Below, in pieces: positions 1-6,466 of a stretch of DNA of 7,032 nt. The translations under genes and the position numbers were made by a program. The notes below the pieces were generated by a model. The model was not told the DNA's origin, ran no database searches, and worked only from the letters and a program-made list of their open reading frames with translations. The stretch's first letter is position 1. Each line of letters starts with the position of its first letter. Source of the DNA: an uncultured beta proteobacterium (GTDB lineage: Bacteria > Pseudomonadota > Gammaproteobacteria > Burkholderiales > Rhodocyclaceae); the NCBI GenBank assembly GCA_903930395.1, contig CAIYYE010000242.1, positions 1 through 7,032 on the forward strand. Direction: 5' to 3'.

Positions 1-769
1 AATGATCGGTGCCGGCGTAAATGCGCAGCACGGCGTGCGGGATGTTGTCGGCGACGTAATGTGCCGTCGCGGCATGGTAGAAATTGCTCTCGCCGCCATA
101 GACGAGCAGGGTCGGCAGCGGGATGCCGGCCAGCACGTCGCGGTAATCGGCAGCCGTCAGGCTCAGCCAGCAGTTGATCAGCGGCTCCGGATCCTGGGCG
201 CGCAGCCCTGCGCGTGAGCGTTCCCAGCCCGAGGCGTTCTGCAGGTACTTCTCTTCGGCGCGCTTGTTGAGGCCGTGTGCCGTCAGTTTCAGCACGCCTT
301 CGGCAAAATCCTCGCGCAGCCAGGAAACCAGTTCGTGGTTTCGCTCGGCGCCAAAATCACCGTAAATGCCATGTGCCCAGTCATCGGCTGTCAGCAGCTT
401 GGGCGACTGGTCGATCAGGCAGAGCTTGCCGAGGCCATGCGTGCCGTGGTCGCGCAGGTATTGCCAGAGGGTCAGGGCGCCCATCGAGTGGCCGACGGCG
501 GTGGCATCGTGCAGGCCGTAATGGTCGATCAGGTTCTTGAGGTCGCGCGCCATGCGCTCGACTGTCGCCGAGCCAGGGTGGGCCAGCGTGTGGCCGCCGT
601 GGCCACGGGCGTCCCAGCGATAGACGCGGTGCCGGGCGTTGAGTTCGGCGAGGAAGGGGAACCATTCCTGGCTGCTCGACGTCCAGCCATGGAGAAGGAT
701 CACCGGCGAACCTTCGCCTGATAGTTTGACGTGGATCTTTTCGCCATCATCGGCCACGAAATGCGTCAT
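1..769 (-). CDS. alpha/beta hydrolase, 3' end cut by window edge
   Basis: A soluble alpha/beta-hydrolase-fold enzyme, probably an esterase or related hydrolase; the substrate cannot be told from sequence. The 256 visible residues start MTHFVADDGEKIHVKLSG. The oxyanion-hole motif LLHGW is at residues 25-29, WDARGHG at 52-58 follows the usual strand-4 pattern, and the nucleophile elbow GHSMG at 93-97 places the catalytic serine at 95. The last visible residues are AGTDH, so His256 is the likely catalytic histidine and only a short tail should be missing. The usual acid position after strand 7 reads GGESNFY (225-231) with no Asp; Asp120 in LIDQSP, after strand 6, is the likely replacement. There is no signal peptide, so it is cytoplasmic. 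The ATG at 769 has a partial Shine-Dalgarno (AGAG) 7 bases upstream. It is transcribed divergently from the metallo-hydrolase gene. The fold is certain and the function open. Confidence 0.9.
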   Translation of the reverse strand, partial: MTHFVADDGEKIHVKLSGEGSPVILLHGWTSSSQEWFPFLAELNARHRVYRWDARGHGGHTLAHPGSATVERMARDLKNLIDHYGLHDATAVGHSMGALTLWQYLRDHGTHGLGKLCLIDQSPKLLTADDWAHGIYGDFGAERNHELVSWLREDFAEGVLKLTAHGLNKRAEEKYLQNASGWERSRAGLRAQDPEPLINCWLSLTAADYRDVLAGIPLPTLLVYGGESNFYHAATAHYVADNIPHAVLRIYAGTDH

Positions 770-778
770 TGCTCGGCT

Positions 779-807
779 CTGTCAAATCGGAAAGCCGCCA
801 GTATAAT
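779..807 (+). promoter_or_regulatory. sigma-70 type promoter for the metallo-hydrolase gene
   Basis: A perfect -10 hexamer TATAAT lies at 802-807. Seventeen bases upstream, at 779-784, CTGTCA matches the -35 consensus TTGACA at four of six positions. Transcription would start near 813-815, giving a leader of about 23 bases before the ATG at 837. The -10 sits between two copies of GCCGCCA. A TATACT on the other strand (800-805) overlaps it and could serve the divergent hydrolase, but it has no convincing -35. Confidence 0.65.
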
Positions 808-815
808 CGCCGCCA
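794..815. repeat. direct repeat GCCGCCA flanking the -10 box
   Basis: GCCGCCA occurs at 794-800 and again at 809-815, a 15-base period, with TATAAT exactly between the copies. The position would suit an operator, but the 7-base repeat is short and GC-rich, so chance is a fair alternative. Confidence 0.3.
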
Positions 816-822
816 TCAATAC

Positions 823-829
823 GGAGGAG
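823..829 (+). promoter_or_regulatory. ribosome binding site that decides the metallo-hydrolase start
   Basis: GGAGGAG at 823-829 is a near-perfect Shine-Dalgarno. It lies only 1 base before the ATG at 831 but 7 bases before the in-frame ATG at 837. The second ATG is therefore the likely start and the first two codons (ME) are probably not translated. Confidence 0.8.
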
Positions 830-836
830 TATGGAA

Positions 837-1781
837 ATGTTCGACTGGAGAGACTACGGCAAGGGCATCATCGCTTTCGACGCTGGCTACGTGCGCCCCA
901 TCCTGGCGGCGATACACATGATCGTTGATGAGGGCAGAGTCGCCTTCATCGATACCGGCAGCAACGACTCTCTGCCCAATGTCCTGGCTGCGCTCGACAG
1001 GCTTGGTCTCGGGCGCGATGCCGTCGATTACGTGATCCTGACCCACATCCACCTCGATCATGCCGGTGGTGCCGGGGCGCTCATGCGTGAGTTTCCGAAT
1101 GCGAAGCTGGTCGTGCATCCCCGTGGCTCCCGCCACATGGCCGAGCCGTCCAAGTTGGTGGCCGGCGTTACCGCCGTTTATGGCAAGGAATACGTCGAGT
1201 CGGTCTATGGCGACATCCTGCCCATCCCGGCCGAGCGCATCATCGACGCCCACGAGGGGCTGACCCTGCAACTCGGTGGCCGTGAGCTGCTCATGATCGA
1301 TACGCCGGGCCATGCCAAGCACCATATCTGCATCATCGACCGCCAGGCCGGCGCCATTTTTACGGGCGACATGTTCGGCCTGTCCTATCGTGAATTCGAT
1401 GTCGATGGCCGCCAGTTCATCCTGCCGACCACCAGTCCGACCCAGTTTGACCCGGCCGAGATGCGCGCCTCCGTCGACCGTCTGATGAGCTACCAGCCCT
1501 CGGCCATGTATCTGACCCACTACGCCCAGGTGACCGACCTGCCGGCCAAGGCTGCCGATCTGCACCGCCGGCTCGACAGGCACGTCGCCATTGCCGAAGC
1601 GCACGCCGGCGACGGAGAGGCCCGACATGTGCATACCAAGCAGGCGCTCAGTGACTACGTTTTGGCCGAACTCCGCAGCCACGGCTGTCAGTTGCCGGAA
1701 GCCAGCATTCTGGACATCCTGGCGACCGATCTCGAACTCAATGTTCAGGGGCTGACCTGGTGGCTGGATAACCGGGCCTGA
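837..1781 (+). CDS. MBL-fold (metallo-beta-lactamase superfamily) metal-dependent hydrolase
   Basis: A 314-residue soluble enzyme of the metallo-beta-lactamase fold, in the broad glyoxalase-II-like group; the substrate is unknown. Counting from the ATG at 837, THIHLDHAGG gives ligands His70, His72, Asp74 and His75. DTPGHAKHH gives His159, FTGD gives Asp178 and LTHY gives His228, so both metal sites of the binuclear centre look complete. The early strand AFIDTGSND is the usual strand before the metal loop. The C-terminal 80 or so residues are mostly helical (LHRRLDRHVAIAEAH onward) and probably form a family-specific cap or dimer segment. There is no signal peptide. The gene stands alone on the plus strand with its own promoter and terminator. 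An Asp/Glu-rich, zinc-type site suggests a thioester, lactone or phosphoester substrate, but this is inference. Confidence 0.9.
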   Translation: MFDWRDYGKGIIAFDAGYVRPILAAIHMIVDEGRVAFIDTGSNDSLPNVLAALDRLGLGRDAVDYVILTHIHLDHAGGAGALMREFPNAKLVVHPRGSRHMAEPSKLVAGVTAVYGKEYVESVYGDILPIPAERIIDAHEGLTLQLGGRELLMIDTPGHAKHHICIIDRQAGAIFTGDMFGLSYREFDVDGRQFILPTTSPTQFDPAEMRASVDRLMSYQPSAMYLTHYAQVTDLPAKAADLHRRLDRHVAIAEAHAGDGEARHVHTKQALSDYVLAELRSHGCQLPEASILDILATDLELNVQGLTWWLDNRA

Positions 1782-1804
1782 TCGGCTACCCAGGCTACAA
1801 ATGA

Positions 1805-1832
1805 AAACGGGAACCGAAGTTCCCGTTTGTTT
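1805..1832. terminator. bidirectional Rho-independent terminator
   Basis: A perfect 10-bp stem, AAACGGGAAC (1805-1814) with GTTCCCGTTT (1819-1828), has a 4-base loop. It is followed by TTTGTTTG on the plus strand; on the minus strand the stem runs into TTTTCATTTG. It lies between two convergent genes, 24 bases after the metallo-hydrolase stop and 20 bases after the PEP-CTERM stop, so it can end both transcripts. On the minus-strand RNA the loop is C-UUCG-G, the extra-stable tetraloop. Confidence 0.9.
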
Positions 1833-1847
1833 GAGTTCGCCGTTTTC

Positions 1848-2510
1848 TCAGTAGGGCTTGCGGCGCAGCGCTATGCCACCAATCGCGGCGAGACCGGCCA
1901 GCAGCAGGGTGTATGTCTCCGGCTCGGGTACGGCGGCAACGTTGATGTTGTCGATGGCGAAGCCGTTGAAGAGGGAGACAGCGCTGCCGCTGCTGGAAAA
2001 GGAGGCAGACAGGAGGTTGGTGAAACCGCTGTTGAATACGTAGTCGGAAAAACTCAAGGCACCGTTACGGCCGGTGGTTTTGTTGATCAGGAAAGATTGC
2101 GTGACAGTGCCCCCACCCGAAAGCTGGCCGATCACATCAATGTTGTCGGGGATGTTTTCCGGGTTCCAAAAAAAAGAATTGAAGTTGAACGAGCCAGCCC
2201 CCTGAAAGCCGATCAGGCTAAAGGCACCGCCATCCGACTTTGTCATGGACAAGGATGAGACGCCGTAGGGCGCCAATGCGACGTTCGTACGATTCACCGG
2301 GCAGAACGGGAGGCATGTTTGTGTATCAGTCAGGGTTGCGCCCGCGCCGGCAAGCACGAAATCGAACCCGCCTGAGGTGAAGTCCTTGACGAGCACCGCT
2401 TGCTCAGCATTCCACGAAGGGGAATCCTCAAAGGTAATGACGGTGGCGTGACCCAGGATAGGCAGTAAGGAAATTGCGAAGGCCAGCGCCGTAGTTTTCA
2501 GTTTTTGCAT
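1848..2510 (-). CDS. PEP-CTERM sorting domain protein (exported, small)
   Basis: A 220-residue exported protein of unknown function. Residues 1-22 are a Sec signal peptide (Lys-rich start, hydrophobic core LAFAISLLPILG, cleavage after HA). The mature part is rich in Gly, Ser, Asn and Phe in a beta-sandwich-like pattern, with one CxxxC pair (Cys66, Cys70) that may form a disulphide. The end is a textbook PEP-CTERM signal: VPEPETY at 194-200, a hydrophobic helix to about 215, then RRK at 216-218. In known systems this tail is recognised by exosortase (EpsH family), cleaved, and the protein is delivered to the outer surface or matrix, usually in bacteria that make exopolysaccharide. No exosortase or polysaccharide gene is in the window. 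The ATG at 2510 has a partial GAG ribosome site 6 bases upstream. A run of eight T (coding strand) lies inside the gene. Base composition is AT-richer than its neighbours. Confidence 0.92.
   Translation of the reverse strand: MQKLKTTALAFAISLLPILGHATVITFEDSPSWNAEQAVLVKDFTSGGFDFVLAGAGATLTDTQTCLPFCPVNRTNVALAPYGVSSLSMTKSDGGAFSLIGFQGAGSFNFNSFFWNPENIPDNIDVIGQLSGGGTVTQSFLINKTTGRNGALSFSDYVFNSGFTNLLSASFSSSGSAVSLFNGFAIDNINVAAVPEPETYTLLLAGLAAIGGIALRRKPY
2168..2175 (-). repeat. homopolymer T8 (coding strand) inside the PEP-CTERM gene
   Basis: Eight consecutive A on the plus strand encode the SFFW stretch (residues 112-115) as TCT TTT TTT TGG. A run this long in a GC-rich genome is a possible slippage site: one base gained or lost would remove the PEP-CTERM tail. 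Confidence 0.6.
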
Positions 2511-2580
2511 GGTTGGCTCACGAAAGAATAAGGCTCAGCGTTGATCAGGATTCAGCTTGCCTGGATGGCATGGCGACATT

Positions 2581-2596
2581 TGCAAACCATTCGCCA
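2581..2596 (-). promoter_or_regulatory. sigma-54 (RpoN) -24/-12 promoter of the PEP-CTERM gene
   Basis: Read on the minus strand the site is TGGCGAATGGTTTGCA. Against the sigma-54 consensus TGGCACG-N4-TTGCW it keeps TGGC and TTGCA with the required 10 bases between GG and GC; only the ACG triplet differs (GAA). The start of transcription would be near 2570, leaving a 60-base leader before the ATG at 2510. PEP-CTERM genes of exosortase-bearing proteobacteria have been linked to RpoN and the PrsK/PrsR two-component pair, so the placement makes biological sense. No good sigma-70 promoter was seen in the same interval. Confidence 0.6.
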
Positions 2597-2635
2597 TCCG
2601 ATGAGCCGATCTTATTCATGAGTCGCAAAATCGAT

Positions 2636-2651
2636 TGTGATTTTTCTCACA
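2636..2651. promoter_or_regulatory. TGTGA-N6-TCACA palindrome, CRP/FNR-family-like site
   Basis: TGTGATTTTTCTCACA is a perfect match to the CRP half-site arrangement. Its centre (2643.5) is about 73 bases upstream of the predicted PEP-CTERM transcription start, in the activator position for a sigma-54 promoter. CGATTG occurs on the plus strand at 2632-2637 (overlapping the left half-site) and again at 2654-2659 (just right of the palindrome). It could be a site for a CRP-family regulator or for another activator with a similar palindrome. Confidence 0.45.
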
Positions 2652-2679
2652 GGCGATTGAATATGAGGTTTTTGGGTGC

Positions 2680-2732
2680 AAAAAGGCCGTCCGGATGTCT
2701 GTTCGGCGCCCAGTCAATCCGCCGCAATCCGG
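2680..2732 (-). terminator. probable Rho-independent terminator of the miaB-lnt operon
   Basis: It begins one base after the lnt stop codon. On the minus strand an outer 6-bp stem CCGGAT/ATCCGG (2727-2732 with 2691-2696) encloses an inner 5-bp stem CGGCG/CGCCG (2720-2724 with 2704-2708) with an 11-base loop. ACGGCC then TTTTT (2684-2680) follows. The internal loop and the six bases between stem and T-run make it weaker than the terminator at 1805-1832. Confidence 0.45.
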
Positions 2733-2733
2733 T

Positions 2734-4209
2734 TCAGCCGGGGTGCTGTCGCTTTCCTGCCAGACCGAGCAGGAGCAAGCTCGCCGCCAGTCCCAACGCG
2801 AGCCAGTTGCCGAAGCGGGCGAAGGGCGTCATTCCCTCGTAGGCCCGGATTTCACCCTTGAGTACACCGGTCGTGAACGGTTCCAGAACAGCCTGAATCC
2901 GGCCGTCGGCCTCGACGATGGCGGTCATCCCGGTATTGGTGGCGCGCAGCATGGGCCGGCCCGTTTCTGTGGCGCGCATGCGGGCGATCTGCAAATGCTG
3001 AGGTTGGGCGAGCGAGTGGCCGAACCAGGCGGTATTCGACAGGTTGGCGAGAATGCCGGCGGATGGCAGGGCACGGATGATTTCTTCACCGAACACGTCT
3101 TCGTAGCAGATGTTGGCTGCCACGTGCCGTCCGGCAACGGCCAGCGGGGGCTGGACTTCCGGGCCGCGGCTGAAGGACGACATGGGAATGTGGGCGTAGG
3201 CCATGAACCACGCGAAGCCGGCCGGAATGAATTCGCCGAAGGGCACCAGGTGGCTCTTGCTGTAGACCTGCAAGGGCGAGCTGCCGACACTCACGGCGCT
3301 ATTGAAATAGTGGTCGCCAACGCCCGTCAGTGTGCCGAAAACGATGTCGCCATTCTGGCGCCTGGCCAGGTTTTTGAGCGTATCGATGAAATCGCTGGGG
3401 ATCTGTTCGATGAATACCGGGATGGCGGTTTCGGGCAGCACGGTGAGTTGCGCCGGATTCTCGGTAATCAGTTCGCGGTAAAGGTCGAGGGTGTGGAAGA
3501 AGGCTTCCGGCCGGAATTTCATTTCCTGCGGGACGTTGCCCTGAACCAGCGCGACGCTGATTGGTTCGCCGAGCGGGCTGGTCCACTGCACTTGCTGCAG
3601 GCCGAAGCCGGCGAGGGCGAGCAGCGCCGCCAACGGGACGCCGACCCGCCAGCGGGCCAGCAAGGCGCCGCTCAGGGCGACGAGCAGCGACAGGCCATGC
3701 ACGCCGAGTAGCGGGGCGAAGCCCGAGAGCGGGCTGGGATAGGCTTGCGAGTAGCCGACGGTGAGCCACGGAAAGCCCGTGAAAAGCCAGCTTTTGAGCC
3801 AGTCGGCCAGTCCAATCAGAGCGGCGAAGAGCAGGGCCTGACGCCAGAAGTCTGCCGCTTGCCAGCGCTTGAACAGGTAGCCGGCCAGCATCGGGAAGAG
3901 CGCCATTACGCTACAGAACAGGAAGGCAGCCGGCCCGGCCATCCACCACGGCATGCTGCCGAAGACCGAGAGGCTGACGTAGACCCACGAGACACCGGTG
4001 AGGAAGAAGCCGAGGCCAAAGGCGAGGCCGGTCAGCAGGCCCTGGCGCCGGGTTTGCGCGTCGCGCAGCAGGACGAAGAGGACTAGCCAGACCAGCGGCG
4101 CCAGCCAGAACAGGCCGAACGGGGCGAAGCAGCCGACGCCGGCGACGCCGATGGTCGCGGCGATGGCGTAGCGGGCGGCCCGGTGGCTAGCCAGTATAGT
4201 CTTCAGCAC
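2734..4209 (-). CDS. lnt: apolipoprotein N-acyltransferase
   Basis: Lnt adds the third acyl chain, taken from phospholipid, to the N-terminal cysteine of apolipoproteins in the inner membrane, the last step before Lol sorting to the outer membrane. The protein has 491 residues, close to the family's usual 500. The first ~210 residues are hydrophobic segments (roughly 12-50, 57-82, 88-112, 124-145, 163-185 and 190-206). A nitrilase-type periplasmic domain spans about 215-455, and a final membrane helix lies at 467-485. The Glu-Lys-Cys triad is present: Glu260 in VLPETAIP, Lys318 in YSKSHLVPFGE and Cys368 in ICYEDVF; the additional essential Glu is Glu326. The start is GTG at 4209, inside the 3' end of corC with a 23-base overlap. 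No ATG lies nearby in frame and no clear Shine-Dalgarno precedes it, so translation is probably coupled to corC. It is the last gene of the operon. Confidence 0.96.
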   Translation of the reverse strand: MLKTILASHRAARYAIAATIGVAGVGCFAPFGLFWLAPLVWLVLFVLLRDAQTRRQGLLTGLAFGLGFFLTGVSWVYVSLSVFGSMPWWMAGPAAFLFCSVMALFPMLAGYLFKRWQAADFWRQALLFAALIGLADWLKSWLFTGFPWLTVGYSQAYPSPLSGFAPLLGVHGLSLLVALSGALLARWRVGVPLAALLALAGFGLQQVQWTSPLGEPISVALVQGNVPQEMKFRPEAFFHTLDLYRELITENPAQLTVLPETAIPVFIEQIPSDFIDTLKNLARRQNGDIVFGTLTGVGDHYFNSAVSVGSSPLQVYSKSHLVPFGEFIPAGFAWFMAYAHIPMSSFSRGPEVQPPLAVAGRHVAANICYEDVFGEEIIRALPSAGILANLSNTAWFGHSLAQPQHLQIARMRATETGRPMLRATNTGMTAIVEADGRIQAVLEPFTTGVLKGEIRAYEGMTPFARFGNWLALGLAASLLLLGLAGKRQHPG

Positions 4210-5038
4210 CGACTTGCGGCTTGGTGGGCGGGGTGACGAGCAGGGTGTACAGCCGGCGGCTGTCGGCGCGCAGGACCTGGAAGCGGACGCCGTCGATGTC
4301 CATCACTTCATTGCGCTTCGGCACGCGGCCAAGGTGGCGCAGAACAAGACCGCCGACGGTGTCGAATTCCTCGTCGGAGAAGCTGGTCTGGAAGGCCTCA
4401 TTGAAGTCCTCGATCTCCGTGCGCGCCTTGACGCGGTAGCGGCCGGTCGAGTCGAGGCGGATATTGTCGTGCGCTTCGTCGAAGTCGTATTCGTCCTCGA
4501 TATCGCCGACGATCTGTTCGAGAACGTCTTCGATGGTGACAAGGCCGGCGACGCCGCCGTATTCGTTGACGACGATGGCCATGTGATTGCGCGAGACGCG
4601 GAATTCACGCAGCAGCACATTCAGGCGCTTCGATTCGGGGATGAAGACGGCCGGACGCAGCCAGTCGCGCAAATCGAAATTGGGTTCGATCTGGATACGC
4701 AGCAGGTCCTTGGCGAGCAGGACGCCGAGCACCTTGTCGCGGTCGCCATCGACGACCGGAAAGCGGGAGTGGGCGGCCTCGATGACGACGGGGACGATTT
4801 CGCTGAGCGGATCGTCGACGTCGATGACGTCCATCTGGGCGCGCGGGATCATGACATCGGTGACGCGGGTGTCGGAGGCGGCGAGCGCGCCCTCGATGAT
4901 GGTCAGCGCATCGGCGTCCATCAGGTTGCGCTCGTAGGCGCCATGCAGGATTTCTAGCAGTTGCTCGCGGTCGTCAGGTTCGCGCAGCAGCAGGGAAGTC
5001 AGTCGTTCAATGAAACTCGGTTTACTGTCACTGTCCAT
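4187..5038 (-). CDS. corC: CorC/YbeX-type CBS-domain protein (HlyC/CorC family)
   Basis: A 283-residue cytosolic CBS-pair protein, the short form without the membrane DUF21 domain. In enteric bacteria it was tied to magnesium/cobalt efflux with CorA, and more recent work links YbeX to ribosome metabolism, so the exact role is unsettled. CBS domain 1 covers about 60-120 (TRVTDVMIPRAQMDVID, HSRFPVVDGDRDKVLGVLLAKDLL). CBS domain 2 covers 127-185 (NHMAIVVNEYGGVAGLVTIEDVLEQIVGDIEDEYD). The CorC_HlyC transporter-associated domain covers 197-272. It lies 14 bases after ybeY, in a gap containing the AT palindrome GTTTAAAC, and overlaps lnt by 23 bases. The ATG at 5038 is the only sensible start; a GAGCGG further upstream is a poor ribosome site. 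Confidence 0.95.
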   Translation of the reverse strand: MDSDSKPSFIERLTSLLLREPDDREQLLEILHGAYERNLMDADALTIIEGALAASDTRVTDVMIPRAQMDVIDVDDPLSEIVPVVIEAAHSRFPVVDGDRDKVLGVLLAKDLLRIQIEPNFDLRDWLRPAVFIPESKRLNVLLREFRVSRNHMAIVVNEYGGVAGLVTIEDVLEQIVGDIEDEYDFDEAHDNIRLDSTGRYRVKARTEIEDFNEAFQTSFSDEEFDTVGGLVLRHLGRVPKRNEVMDIDGVRFQVLRADSRRLYTLLVTPPTKPQVGAEDYTG

Positions 5039-5052
5039 GATGTTTAAACCGC

Positions 5053-5499
5053 TCAGTTACCCAAATAAGGATCTGGATAACCCATCGCGGCGAGAATCTC
5101 CCTTTCTTCGTCTTCCATCGCCTGGGCATCAGCGTCGTTTTCGTGATCCCAGCCCTGTAAATGCAGCATACCATGCACCGTCAGGTGCGCGTAGTGAGCG
5201 GCCAGCGCCTTGTTTTGCTCCGCCGCCTCGCGGGCGACGACGCTCGGGCAGATGACCAAGTCACCCATGACCACCGGCTCGCTGTCATACGGAAAAGACA
5301 GCACGTTGGTCGCGTAGTCCTTGCCGCGGTATTCCTTGTTCAGCGCCTGGCCTTCGTCGGCATCGACCAGGCGGATGGTGATTTCGCCGCCGCCGACCAG
5401 TGCCGCGCGCGCCCAGCGCACGAAGTCCGTCCGCAAGGGTAGCCCCTCCCGGTTACAGGCATATTGCACGGAGAGATTAAGGCGTTTGGTGGGATTCAT
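5053..5499 (-). CDS. ybeY: endoribonuclease YbeY (rRNA maturation / 70S quality control)
   Basis: YbeY is a zinc-dependent single-strand RNase that takes part in 16S rRNA 3'-end maturation and the removal of defective 70S ribosomes, acting with PhoH-type and other RNases. The protein has 148 residues, within the usual 150-155. The metal motif [12 protein letters not shown] provides His109, His113 and His119. The conserved [16 protein letters not shown] (56-71) holds the catalytic-site Arg58. MGDLVIC (78-84) is another family block. The ATG at 5499 lies inside the end of phoH (23-base overlap), preceded by a GAAG six bases upstream at best, so coupling to phoH translation is likely. Confidence 0.96.
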   Translation of the reverse strand: MNPTKRLNLSVQYACNREGLPLRTDFVRWARAALVGGGEITIRLVDADEGQALNKEYRGKDYATNVLSFPYDSEPVVMGDLVICPSVVAREAAEQNKALAAHYAHLTVHGMLHLQGWDHENDADAQAMEDEEREILAAMGYPDPYLGN

Positions 5500-6466
5500 A
5501 GGCTTCGACGATGCGGGCGACCAGCGGGTGGCGCACCACGTCTTCCTTCTTGAAATGGGTAAAGGCCAGGCCGCGCACGCCCTTGAGGATGCTGATGGCC
5601 TCGTTGAGCCCGCTCTTGTGGCCCTTGGGCAGATCGATCTGGGTGATGTCGCCGGTGACGACGGCCTTGGCGCCGATGCCGATGCGGGTCAGGAACATCT
5701 TCATCTGCTCCGGCGTCGTGTTCTGCGCCTCATCGAGGATGATGAAGGCGTGATTTAGCGTGCGGCCACGCATGAAGGCCAGCGGCGCGATTTCAATGGC
5801 GCGTTTTTCATAGAGCTTGGCGACGCGGTCGGCGCCCATGAGGTCATAGAGCGCGTCGTAAAGCGGGCGCAGGTAGGGGTCGATCTTCTGCGTCAGGTCG
5901 CCGGGCAGAAAGCCGAGGCGTTCGCCGGCCTCGACCGCTGGGCGGGTCAGGATGATGCGTTCGACCAGATCGCGCTCGAAGGCATCGACGGCAGAAGCGA
6001 CGGCGAGATAGGTCTTGCCGGTGCCGGCCGGGCCGACGCCGAAGGTGATGTCGTGTTCCTGGATGTGCTTGAGGTATTCAACCTGACGTGGCGTGCGGCC
6101 GTGCAATTCGGTCTTGCGCGTGATCAGTTGCGGCCCGTCGACCGGGCCTTCGGCCTTGCGCGAAAGGCGGCGGACCGGCGCATTGAGCAATTCAATCAGG
6201 CCGAGCTGGATTTCGTCGACGCTCAGCGCCTGGCGGGCCATGCCGTAAAAGTGCAGGAGGGCATCGGCGGTCAGCCTGGCCTTGTCGCCGGTAATCGAAA
6301 AGCGTTCATTGCGGCGCTTGATGACGACATCAAAACCGGTTTCGATCTGCCGGATATTCTCGTCGAGTGGACCGCACAGATTGGCCAGCAGGACGTTATC
6401 GACCGGCGCCAGGGCGATGGCGACGGGCTTGGTCCTGGGCGCCCGCTCAGTCTTCGCGGATGACAA
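5477..6466 (-). CDS. phoH: PhoH-family ATPase (YbeZ)
   Basis: A cytosolic P-loop NTPase of the PhoH/YbeZ family, thought to act as an RNA helicase-like partner of YbeY. The protein has 329 residues. An N-terminal KH-like RNA-binding region covers roughly 15-80 ([31 protein letters not shown]). A linker carries [11 protein letters not shown]. The PhoH ATPase domain has Walker A GPAGTGKT at 145-152, [16 protein letters not shown] at 175-190, Walker B IILDEAQN at 242-249, the sensor-like [12 protein letters not shown] at 269-280 and [10 protein letters not shown] at 311-320. The start is TTG at 6466, supported by GAGG five bases upstream and by a protein N-terminus of normal length; no in-frame ATG occurs until residue 76. 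It overlaps miaB by 20 bases and ybeY by 23. Confidence 0.95.
   Translation of the reverse strand: MSSAKTERAPRTKPVAIALAPVDNVLLANLCGPLDENIRQIETGFDVVIKRRNERFSITGDKARLTADALLHFYGMARQALSVDEIQLGLIELLNAPVRRLSRKAEGPVDGPQLITRKTELHGRTPRQVEYLKHIQEHDITFGVGPAGTGKTYLAVASAVDAFERDLVERIILTRPAVEAGERLGFLPGDLTQKIDPYLRPLYDALYDLMGADRVAKLYEKRAIEIAPLAFMRGRTLNHAFIILDEAQNTTPEQMKMFLTRIGIGAKAVVTGDITQIDLPKGHKSGLNEAISILKGVRGLAFTHFKKEDVVRHPLVARIVEAYESHQTP

Noticed and set aside
780..785. Perfect TTGACA on the minus strand as a -35 box for the alpha/beta hydrolase
   Set aside because: At normal spacing the -10 would be ATTTCG inside the coding region, so transcription would begin after the start codon.
831..836. ATG at 831 as the metallo-hydrolase start
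   Set aside because: It is one base from the ribosome binding site, too close for initiation; the in-frame ATG at 837 has ideal spacing.
816..1682. Long open frame of 288 codons on the minus strand opposite the metallo-hydrolase gene
   Set aside because: It mirrors a gene with full metal-site motifs, has no recognisable domain, and is the expected antisense shadow of GC-rich codon use.
2513..2842. Possible small plus-strand gene in the gap upstream of the PEP-CTERM gene
   Set aside because: It has no Shine-Dalgarno, runs through the regulatory gap into the lnt 3' end, and its translation has no signal, helix or domain pattern.
2695..3711. Long open frame of 338 codons on the plus strand opposite lnt
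   Set aside because: It is rich in Gly, Glu, Arg and Gln without any domain pattern, lies antisense to an intact lnt, and has no promoter or good ribosome site.
4214..4957. Open frame of 247 codons on the plus strand opposite corC
   Set aside because: An Asp/Val/Ala-rich antisense shadow of the CBS-domain gene; no family features.
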